A DNA stretch of 17,197 nucleotides, from positions 1 through 17,197 of the forward strand of contig CAYMEX010000031.1 of NCBI GenBank assembly GCA_964389525.1, read 5' to 3'. The notes under the pieces were generated by a model. It had not been told where the DNA came from. It saw nothing but the letters and a program-made list of their open reading frames with translations, and searched no databases. Positions 1 through 6,170 of the stretch are shown here, in pieces; position 1 is the first letter of the stretch; each line of letters opens with the position of its first letter. Both the position numbers and the translations under genes were made by a program. This stretch comes from JAFLTL01 sp964389525 (GTDB taxonomy: Bacteria; Bacteroidota; Bacteroidia; Bacteroidales; Muribaculaceae).

Positions 1-77
1 CCTTTGACGAGCAACCTGACAGGTGTGAAATCTTGTGTTTTATAGCGCGTTGCTGATGTGCGCGGCTGCGGCCGGGT

Positions 78-97
78 GACTACCGGCCGACTACGTG
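78..97 (+). repeat. Paired GACTAC repeat, copy 1 (downstream of integrase)
   Basis: Two GACTAC hexamers start 11 nt apart (78 and 89). The 20-nt block matches the block at 1492-1511 at 17 of 20 positions in the same orientation, so near-identical sequences bracket the recombinase gene. A 7-bp inverted repeat (CGGCCGG at 69-75 and CCGGCCG at 83-89, loop of 7) overlaps it. Recombinase binding is inferred from position only. Confidence 0.5.
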
Positions 98-112
98 GAG
101 CCTTTGCAGGTG

Positions 113-1465
113 TCATAGCAGGTTTATGAGGTCGCGTTTCATCTCCTCGTCGATGTCGCGGTAGCGGGCGAAAGCTTTGCTGCCGTCTTTGTGGCCCGAC
201 AGGCGTCCGACAAGACACGGATCTTTGACTTTCTTGTAGAGATTGCCTACAAATGTGCGCCTGGCGAGATGGCTTGTCGCGATTTCGTTGATCGGACGCT
301 GTTCCTCGAGGCCGGTCAGAGGGTTGAGTATCGTGACCGGGCGTGTGATGCCGCATCGTGTGAAGATCTGTTTTATCGAGTCGTTGTAGCGCTGCGCCGA
401 CGTGAAAGGAAGCAGCCGCCCCCCGGGAAGACCAGGGTAGCGGCTTACGATGGCGGTCGCCTGCGGATGCAGCGGCACGCGTATGACTTCCGGATGTTTC
501 TGGCGCGTTTTGCCGGCGATGTACTCGACTGCGCCGTCGATGATGTTGGCGGTAGTCAGGCGCATCAGGTCGGAGACGCGGCATCCTATCAGACACTGAA
601 AGATGAATATGTCGCGTTGTGTGGCAAGATGCTGGTTGTTAGTCAGGTCGGCTCCGGCTATGGTGTTGCGCTCGTCGATGGTGATGTAGTAGGGGGTGCC
701 GTAGAGCTCGGCGGTGATGCCGTTGTAGCGTGCGAATGGGCGGTTGGAGGTGATCTCCTGGTTGAAGCACCAGTTGAAGAACGCACGCAGGGCGTTGAGG
801 AGGTTTATGATTGTGTTGTTGCCCCGGGGGAGCGGTAGGGTGCTCTTGCCGATTGCGGTGTGATAGTCGTGGTAGATGTCGGGATAGTCGGCGCATATCT
901 CATGTTCATGGCGCAGGAAGTTCTCGAAACTTACAATGTCGGCGGTGGTGAATGTCGTCACCTGCAGCGAGTAGCTGACGCCGTCGTCGGCTGTGCGCCA
1001 GGCTTCGTAGCGGCGAAGAGCCCTGCGGAGTACGTTGTAGCGTTTGATGCGCCACTCCGAGAAGGAGTGGACTGAGAGAAATCTGTCGAATAACTCGTAG
1101 AATGGCCTGTCGGTGGGTGACTTTATGACCGGATGCAGATAATCCTGAAGCTTGCGCCTGAGGTATTCGCGCGACAGGCAGTGTCTCGGCACCGTGGTGG
1201 CGATGTGGAGCAGGTGTTGTTCGATAGCCGTCAGCTCGGCTTCGATTTTCTGCAGTGCTGCTGCTTCGTTTCTGTCGGCACGCGGGCGTATGAATGTTCC
1301 GCTCCTGAATCGGGCCGGGGCGATGTAGAGCCCGGTGTGTAGGCGTGGCTGTATCCCTCGGGCTACTGAAAGCCGCAGTATGATCTCGGATTGCCCCGCA
1401 CTGTTTACTTTTTGCGATAATTCGCGTCGGGTAGTTGCCATGGGTTGAATTTTAAGTTTTGTCAT
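113..1465 (-). CDS. Tyrosine recombinase / phage-type integrase
   Basis: Site-specific recombinase of the tyrosine (phage integrase) family in the layout common in Bacteroidota: an N-terminal arm-binding region (about residues 10-90), a SAM-like core-binding domain (about 120-240) and a C-terminal catalytic domain (about 260-450). The catalytic residues are all visible. Numbered from the ATG at 1465 (450 aa), they are R296 in GCRVSDL, K319 in AGKTR, H399 and R402 in SHLARR, H425 in LSGHK, and the nucleophile Y435 in FARYRDI. The protein therefore looks intact. A TTG at 1486 would extend it, but a -7 box at 1473-1480 makes that unlikely. Starts at 1465 (almost leaderless) and at 1441 (MATTRR, about 25-nt leader) are both possible, and the second fits family N-termini well. 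No transposition or phage genes lie to its right, so any element it serves would extend left of the window, or the gene is a solitary remnant. Confidence 0.93.
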   Translation of the reverse strand: MTKLKIQPMATTRRELSQKVNSAGQSEIILRLSVARGIQPRLHTGLYIAPARFRSGTFIRPRADRNEAAALQKIEAELTAIEQHLLHIATTVPRHCLSREYLRRKLQDYLHPVIKSPTDRPFYELFDRFLSVHSFSEWRIKRYNVLRRALRRYEAWRTADDGVSYSLQVTTFTTADIVSFENFLRHEHEICADYPDIYHDYHTAIGKSTLPLPRGNNTIINLLNALRAFFNWCFNQEITSNRPFARYNGITAELYGTPYYITIDERNTIAGADLTNNQHLATQRDIFIFQCLIGCRVSDLMRLTTANIIDGAVEYIAGKTRQKHPEVIRVPLHPQATAIVSRYPGLPGGRLLPFTSAQRYNDSIKQIFTRCGITRPVTILNPLTGLEEQRPINEIATSHLARRTFVGNLYKKVKDPCLVGRLSGHKDGSKAFARYRDIDEEMKRDLINLL

Positions 1466-1472
1466 GTCATGG

Positions 1473-1480
1473 CAAAAGTA
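1473..1480 (-). promoter_or_regulatory. -7 box of the integrase promoter
   Basis: TACTTTTG on the minus strand is a full match to the Bacteroidota -7 consensus TAnnTTTG, ending 7 nt before the ATG at 1465. No TTTG stands 19 nt upstream; that position is instead covered by the GACTAC repeat at 1492-1511. Confidence 0.55.
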
Positions 1481-1491
1481 GGGCAATTCCC

Positions 1492-1511
1492 GACTACCGT
1501 CTGACTACCTG
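1492..1511 (+). repeat. Paired GACTAC repeat, copy 2 (integrase promoter side)
   Basis: Two GACTAC hexamers start 11 nt apart (1492 and 1503), 17 of 20 identical to 78-97. It lies just upstream of the integrase -7 box, where a -33 element would be. It is a candidate recombinase or regulator binding site. Confidence 0.5.
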
Positions 1512-1515
1512 TTTC

Positions 1516-1559
1516 TAAGAGTATGTTTACTTTGGCTTCAGACTCTGAACAAGCTCTTA
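1516..1559. repeat. Inverted repeat joined to the porT stop codon
   Basis: TAAGAGTATGTT (1516-1527) pairs with AACAAGCTCTTA (1548-1559) at 10 of 12 positions. A small CAGA-G-TCTG palindrome (1539-1547) lies within. The right arm includes the TAA stop of the minus-strand porT gene. The minus-strand sequence TAAGAGCTTGTT is identical to the sequence that starts at the stop codon at 8254-8256. It probably acts as a transcription end hairpin, although no long U tract follows. Confidence 0.5.
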
Positions 1560-2279
1560 CTCGAAATAGAACGTAAGCACCACCATCGACGACGTGGCGC
1601 GCTTTATGGCATTGGTGAAGCGCATTGTCGCAGGGTCGTCGGCAAGGTCGGGCCGGTCGTGGCGCAGCATGTCGCAGAGGCCGAAACAGAACTTGACCTC
1701 GGGTATCAGCTTGAAGTAGGGTAGATAGAAATCGCAGCCGATAGCAGCCGTCAGGTAGACGTCGGCGGTGCGGAGCATCAGGGTGCCGGCGCTTTTCCTG
1801 GCGACGTCAAACGCCGGCATAACTCCGCCTGACAGGTAAGGGCGGGAGTTGCGGTAGCGCTGTCCCGAGAATTTCAGATCGACGGGGAGGACGAGAAAAG
1901 TTGATTTCAGGGTCTGGCGGCAGGTCTCGCCGGTCGAGATCTCGCGCATGACTATGCCGCGGCTGCCGAAGTATAGTCCGGGAGTGAAACGCAGGTTGAA
2001 CCATCGGTTGAGCCTCAGGTCGCCGGCGGCTCCGACACAGAATCCGGGCGAAAACGACGGCTGGTCGGCATACCACTCGGTGCCGTCGTAGGCTGTCGCG
2101 CCGGTGTTGGCGAATGTCATGTCCTGAAAATGCAGTCCGGCATAGAAACCGAGGTGGGCGCGGCGCAGATCGGCATAAGGGCGGTTCATCGGGCCGTGTC
2201 CTGTCGGAGCGCACAATGCCTGCAATGACATGAAAAGCGTCAGGACGGTGGCGATGATGTGGCGGGGCAGGTTACTCAT
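1557..2279 (-). CDS. porT: PorT-like outer-membrane beta-barrel protein
   Basis: 240 aa from the ATG at 2279. The protein has an N-terminal signal peptide (hydrophobic stretch with a cleavage-like ALCA near residue 24) and then alternating beta strands ending in LTFYFE, typical of outer-membrane barrels. Segments such as RRAHLGFYAGLHFQDM, FNLRFTPGLYFGS, GCDFYLPYFKL and ELKFCFGL-like PEVKFCFGL resemble PorT, first described in Porphyromonas gingivalis as required for type IX secretion. That function is known for the family and not shown here; no other type IX genes are in the window. The ATG overlaps the upstream WYL gene's TAA by 8 nt, suggesting translational coupling. A TTG at 2288 is the alternative start. 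The stop codon is part of the inverted repeat at 1516-1559. Confidence 0.82.
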   Translation of the reverse strand: MSNLPRHIIATVLTLFMSLQALCAPTGHGPMNRPYADLRRAHLGFYAGLHFQDMTFANTGATAYDGTEWYADQPSFSPGFCVGAAGDLRLNRWFNLRFTPGLYFGSRGIVMREISTGETCRQTLKSTFLVLPVDLKFSGQRYRNSRPYLSGGVMPAFDVARKSAGTLMLRTADVYLTAAIGCDFYLPYFKLIPEVKFCFGLCDMLRHDRPDLADDPATMRFTNAIKRATSSMVVLTFYFE

Positions 2280-3174
2280 AGTTGGCAAGCGCGTTACGTA
2301 GCTGGTCGATCACCATCGCCCGGAGCTGCCCCGGAGCCTCGACTGTGACGTCGCCTCCCATCGACACTATCTCCGAAACGAAGTCGGGTGTGAGCCGCAG
2401 ATGGTAGGTGAAGATGGAGAACCCGTCGTGGGCGTATTCGTTCTGGCTGTGGTGGAGAGGGAGAGTGCGCAGATATCTTGCCCTGCGTGAGGCGACGCGC
2501 AGTCTTATGTCGTGGGGCTCGCCCATCGAGAAAATGACACCGAACGAGTCCGACGAGTAGCGCGATGCGTCGAAATCGGCCGGGATCTCGAAGGTCTCCG
2601 GGAGCATCGAGGCCTTGACGATGCGGTCGAGAGCATAGGTCTTTATCTTGCCGTCGGCGGTGTTGCGCCCCGTCATATACCATCTCTGCCTGAACAGATT
2701 GAGAAAGTACGGCTCCACCACTACGTCTCTCGACGGGTTGACGCGTGTGTAGGGTGCGTAGTCAAACTGCACCGGGTGGTTGCATCTCACCGCGTCGATT
2801 ACGACATTGAGGTGCTCGCGGGCCGACGGTATGTCCTCGAGAAAGATGCGCGACGAAATCTGGCGCGACTCGCTGACGACACTGTTTGTCGCCGCCGAGT
2901 TGAGAAGCCAGTCGGTGATCGACGCGCCGCGGCGGGGTTCGTCGGTCTCCTCGATGTAATACTCGAATGTCGACGGATTGTAGCGTATCTCGATGCCGAA
3001 CGCATCCTCGATGGCACGGCGGTAGTTGTAGAACGTGCGGCGGGGTATTGTCGCGCTCTCGGTGGCGAACGGCGACAGGCTCCACCGCTCCCTTATCTGC
3101 TCGAACGAGATGCGGCGGTATCGTCTGATCGTGTCGACGATCCATATGTAGCGTGATATGAGGTCGCGTGCCAT
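2272..3174 (-). CDS. WYL-domain transcriptional regulator
   Basis: 300 aa from the ATG at 3174. An N-terminal helix-turn-helix region (about residues 1-75, with an arginine-rich RRTFYNYRRAIED helix) is followed by a linker, a WYL domain (about 125-200; the motif appears as RQRWYMTGR, followed by KTYALDRIVKA) and a C-terminal WCX-like extension. WYL regulators sense ligands, often nucleic acids or nucleotides, and regulate nearby genes in many systems. No ligand can be named from sequence. The TTG at 3204 lies inside the -7 box at 3202-3209, so the ATG at 3174, with a leader of about 20 nt, is the better start. The gene is divergent from DUF2851 and overlaps the porT-like gene by 8 nt, so the two are probably co-transcribed. 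Confidence 0.9.
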   Translation of the reverse strand: MARDLISRYIWIVDTIRRYRRISFEQIRERWSLSPFATESATIPRRTFYNYRRAIEDAFGIEIRYNPSTFEYYIEETDEPRRGASITDWLLNSAATNSVVSESRQISSRIFLEDIPSAREHLNVVIDAVRCNHPVQFDYAPYTRVNPSRDVVVEPYFLNLFRQRWYMTGRNTADGKIKTYALDRIVKASMLPETFEIPADFDASRYSSDSFGVIFSMGEPHDIRLRVASRRARYLRTLPLHHSQNEYAHDGFSIFTYHLRLTPDFVSEIVSMGGDVTVEAPGQLRAMVIDQLRNALANYE

Positions 3175-3201
3175 GTGTCGTGGGTGATTGATGTCGTTGC
3201 G

Positions 3202-3209
3202 CAAATTTA
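3202..3209 (-). promoter_or_regulatory. -7 box of the WYL gene promoter
   Basis: TAAATTTG on the minus strand matches TAnnTTTG fully, 27 nt before the ATG at 3174. A TTG lies 17 nt upstream (3227-3229), so the -33 element is weak or off-spaced. Confidence 0.55.
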
Positions 3210-3305
3210 CCGTGCACGTCGGGCAACAACTCTGACCGGGATGTTAAAATGAGTCGACGATCGGTTAAAAAATGATAATGGACGATTTCCTTTGCTGCCG
3301 CGGTT

Positions 3306-3313
3306 TACTTTTG
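3306..3313 (+). promoter_or_regulatory. -7 box upstream of DUF2851
   Basis: TACTTTTG matches TAnnTTTG fully and ends 5 nt before the ATG at 3319. Transcription would begin at or next to the start codon. No good -33 box is seen at the usual spacing. Confidence 0.5.
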
Positions 3314-3318
3314 TAATG

Positions 3319-4626
3319 ATGGAAAAGGTGATGCACTATGTCTGGCGGCACAGGCTGTGGAGCAACCCGTCGATGGAGACAGTCGACGGGCGTCGCGTCA
3401 CGGTGATCGATCCCGGTCAGCCCAACACCGGCTCTGGTCCCGACTTCTTCAACGCCAAGGTGAGGATCGACGGTGAGCTGTGGGCCGGCAATGTCGAGAT
3501 ACATGTGCGGGCGTCCGACTGGTATCGCCACGGCCATCACACCGATCCGGCCTACGACTCGGTGATATTGCATGTGGTCGATGCCGACGACGCTCCGGTA
3601 GACCGCCCGGTGAGCGGAGGACGCATACCGCAGGTGAGGATGCCGTGTGTGGCCGACTTCGCATCGCGCTACTCGCAGCTGGTGGGAAACGCGTCGACAG
3701 AGTTGCCGTGTGCGTCGTCGATTGCCGGAATGTCGCCGCTGCACATCGCCGACTGGATTTCGGCACTTGCTCACGAACGTGTTATTGAGAAATCGGAGCG
3801 TGTGACAACGCTCCTCGGCCGTTTCAACGGCGACTGGGAGGAGACAGCCTACGTCACTCTCGCCCGCGCTCTGGGGCGGGGAGTCAACGGGCAGGCCATG
3901 GAGCAGCTCGCCTTGTCGACACCGTTGCGGTTTCTGCGCAAACACTCCGACTCGACCGTGGCTCTCGAGTCGATACTTTTCGGACAGGCCGGCATGCTCG
4001 ACAGTCAGTCGGTCGAAGATCACTACTACGCGACACTTCAGCGTGAATACACGTTCTATCGCGCTAAGTTCGGGCTGCAGCAGCCGCGTGCCGTGGCATG
4101 GCGCACGTCGGGCATGCGTCCTCAGAGTTTCCCTCACCGTCGCATCGCGCTTCTTGCCGCTATGGTCTCCGACGGCTTCTCGCTCTTCTCTAAACTGCTT
4201 GAGGCCGGAAGCGCCGATGAAGTCATGCGGCTGTTCGATGTGCGGCTGTCGCCTTACTGGCAGACACGCTACACTTTCGGAGCTACACCCGGACGCCCTG
4301 CCTCGCCGCTCGGGCGGGGAGCGTTGCAGTCGCTCGTGATCAACGTGGCGGTGCCGCTGGTATATGCCTATGGCACTGTTGTGAGGACTCCCGATGCCGA
4401 CAGACTTCAGGATCATGCTCTGGGGCTGCTTGAGCAGCTTCCGGCCGAAGAGAACAGTATCGTGGCGTTGTTTGTTAAAAGTGGACTGGCGTGTCGCGAC
4501 GCGTTCGCCTCTCAGGCTCTCATACAGCTGCGGCGCGCCTACTGCGAGCCGCGCAAGTGCCTCTACTGCCGCATTGGTCACCGTCTGCTCAGTCGCCATG
4601 CTGTCAGGCCGACTGTCGCTAAATGA
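3319..4626 (+). CDS. DUF2851 family protein
   Basis: 435 aa, soluble, with no signal peptide. The N-terminus carries the hallmark of DUF2851, a Bacteroidota family of unknown function: MEKVMHYVWRHRLW, then VIDPGQPNTGSGPDFFNAKV, then WAGNVEIHVRASDWYRHGHH and YDSVILHVV. The D, N, E and H residues conserved in that block look like an active or metal-binding site; that is an inference. The C-terminal half is helical and ends in a Cys-rich YCEPRKCLYCRIG segment, which fits a zinc- or metal-binding tail. ATG 3319 is chosen because family members begin MEK; the ATG at 3316 and a TTG at 3292 are alternatives. The DUF4491 gene follows after 19 nt, so the two probably form an operon. Confidence 0.9.
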   Translation: MEKVMHYVWRHRLWSNPSMETVDGRRVTVIDPGQPNTGSGPDFFNAKVRIDGELWAGNVEIHVRASDWYRHGHHTDPAYDSVILHVVDADDAPVDRPVSGGRIPQVRMPCVADFASRYSQLVGNASTELPCASSIAGMSPLHIADWISALAHERVIEKSERVTTLLGRFNGDWEETAYVTLARALGRGVNGQAMEQLALSTPLRFLRKHSDSTVALESILFGQAGMLDSQSVEDHYYATLQREYTFYRAKFGLQQPRAVAWRTSGMRPQSFPHRRIALLAAMVSDGFSLFSKLLEAGSADEVMRLFDVRLSPYWQTRYTFGATPGRPASPLGRGALQSLVINVAVPLVYAYGTVVRTPDADRLQDHALGLLEQLPAEENSIVALFVKSGLACRDAFASQALIQLRRAYCEPRKCLYCRIGHRLLSRHAVRPTVAK

Positions 4627-4645
4627 AACGACAAATTCAACCATT

Positions 4646-4969
4646 ATGGACTTTATAGAACAGTACAATCTCACCGGCCTGGTCATAGGAGCTGCGACTT
4701 TCCTGATTATCGGTCTGTTTCATCCGCTTGTCATAAAAGGCGAATATTATTTCGGCGTCAGGTGCTGGTGGGTCTTTCTGCTTATGGGCATTGCCGCTGT
4801 CATTGCCTCGGTGGCGGTCGCCGACATTCTCTGGTCGACGTTGCTGGCCGTGTGGGGAGCGTCATCGTTCTGGTCGATCGGCGAGCTCTACGAGCAGCGT
4901 AAGCGTGTGGAGAGAGGGTGGTTCCCGAAAAGACCTCAGAAAGCCCCGGCAAAGGAATCCGGCCGTTAA
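4646..4969 (+). CDS. DUF4491 family small membrane protein
   Basis: 107 aa with three predicted membrane segments (about residues 9-27, 38-57 and 60-74) and a basic cytoplasmic tail. The sequence pattern LVIGAATFLIIGLFHPLVIK, GEYYFGVRCWWVF and SSFWSIGELYEQRKRVERGWFPK is characteristic of DUF4491, a short integral membrane family of unknown function in Bacteroidetes. The same frame stays open upstream to 4394, but that part lies inside DUF2851 and is not coding; the ATG at 4646 begins the family homology. It follows DUF2851 after 19 nt. Confidence 0.88.
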   Translation: MDFIEQYNLTGLVIGAATFLIIGLFHPLVIKGEYYFGVRCWWVFLLMGIAAVIASVAVADILWSTLLAVWGASSFWSIGELYEQRKRVERGWFPKRPQKAPAKESGR

Positions 4970-4982
4970 ACAGGGGATATTA

Positions 4983-5014
4983 TTTGTACAACAGTTTTCT
5001 GTTTGGTATATTTA
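4983..5014 (+). promoter_or_regulatory. Possible promoter for the exported protein pair
   Basis: TTTG (4983-4986), 20 nt, then TATATTTA (5007-5014). The -7 box misses TAnnTTTG only at the last base. It would give a leader of about 45 nt before the ATG at 5067. Confidence 0.35.
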
Positions 5015-5066
5015 CACGGAATTGTAACTCTCCGCATCACGTCATGTGACATCCCTTGCTTCAGCC

Positions 5067-6170
5067 ATGAACTTCCCGCAAAGCCGAATATCTCAGTTTT
5101 ATCTTCTGTCACTCCTTATGGGATTCGTGACGCTTGTCGGCGTGGGGCTCAACCTGTCATACAGGCCGGAACTGCCTCACCATCCAGCCAATGCGGTGTA
5201 CTTCTGGAAAACTGTCTTCGATCCCGGACGCGAGGAACTCGATTTCCTTGAGGATCATAACGTGAAGCGGATATACATGCGCATGTTCGACATCGTTGCC
5301 AACCAGGGCGCGACTCCTCCCGAAGACCCGGTAGTGCCTAATGCCACACTTCGGTTTCCGGCTGTGGAGAATGCCGCTTACTGGCAGTCGAGCAGTGTGC
5401 TCTCGCAGGCCGATTATGTGCCGACGGTCTATATCACTGTCGACGCTCTACGCATCATGGCGCACGACATCGACAGCTGGGCCGAAAAAATTGTCGGGAG
5501 GGTCTGCAATATGGTGTCATACAACTTCATACCCAACGTCGACGAGTTTCAGCTCGACTGCGACTGGACAGAGTCGACCGAGCAGGCATTCTTCGACCTG
5601 TGTGAAGCAGTGAAGGAGGCACTTGCAGTGAGAAACCGCGACTACCGTCTGAGCTCGACAATCAGGCTTCATCAGCTGTCAAAGCCTGAGCCGCCGGTCG
5701 ACTACGGCGTACTTATGGTCTATAATACCGGAAATTTTGCTGACCCCGATGCGCGTAACTCGATACTCGATATCGACGACGTGCGCCCATATCTTGGCAA
5801 CCTGTCGGGCTATAGGCTCCCGCTCGATGTGGCATACCCGCTCTACACGTGGCAGCTGCTTTTCCGTAACCGGCAGTTTGCCGGTCTGTTGCGCGATGTG
5901 GATATATCGGATCCCGATGATTTCGTGCAGACAGGCGAAAGCCTGCATGAGGCGCAGCGCGACATAGTGTCGGGACGCACGATCATACACAAAGGAGATG
6001 TCGTGCGCACCGAGACGTCGGACTACCGTCAGATACGCGACATAAAGGAGCTGATCGACAGCCGCATCAGTTCGCCCAACTACTCGTCGACGCTTTATCA
6101 CCTCGATCCCAAAGTTCTCTCCTCATTTACCTGTGATGAAATTGATTCGATATATACTTGCCGTCGTTAG
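5067..6170 (+). CDS. Membrane-anchored or exported protein, possible TIM-barrel fold
   Basis: 367 aa from ATG 5067; a GTG at 5046 is also possible. One hydrophobic segment (about residues 10-28, FYLLSLLMGFVTLVGVGL) acts as a signal anchor or signal peptide. The rest alternates strand-like motifs (VKRIYMRMFDI, YVPTVYITVDAL, VDEFQLDCDWT, YRLSSTIRLHQL, DYGVLMVYNTG) with helices, which suggests a TIM-barrel, and the FQLDCDWT strand resembles the substrate-facing strands of glycoside-hydrolase-like barrels. That is a fold guess; I do not recognise a named family and can assign no activity. The 3' end overlaps the next gene by 35 nt, a strong sign of translational coupling and of joint function. 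Confidence 0.8.
   Translation: MNFPQSRISQFYLLSLLMGFVTLVGVGLNLSYRPELPHHPANAVYFWKTVFDPGREELDFLEDHNVKRIYMRMFDIVANQGATPPEDPVVPNATLRFPAVENAAYWQSSSVLSQADYVPTVYITVDALRIMAHDIDSWAEKIVGRVCNMVSYNFIPNVDEFQLDCDWTESTEQAFFDLCEAVKEALAVRNRDYRLSSTIRLHQLSKPEPPVDYGVLMVYNTGNFADPDARNSILDIDDVRPYLGNLSGYRLPLDVAYPLYTWQLLFRNRQFAGLLRDVDISDPDDFVQTGESLHEAQRDIVSGRTIIHKGDVVRTETSDYRQIRDIKELIDSRISSPNYSSTLYHLDPKVLSSFTCDEIDSIYTCRR

Noticed and set aside
69..89. 7-bp GC-rich inverted repeat as an integrase terminator
   Set aside because: No U tract follows on the minus strand, and the right arm is shared with the GACTAC repeat, so I did not call it a terminator.
191..838. A 215-codon plus-strand frame opposite the integrase
   Set aside because: The opposite frame encodes all catalytic residues of a tyrosine recombinase; this one shows only low-complexity shadow sequence.
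3265..4686. A 473-codon open frame on the minus strand opposite DUF2851
   Set aside because: It is the antisense shadow of a clear family member; its translation is rich in R and H and has no domain-like pattern.
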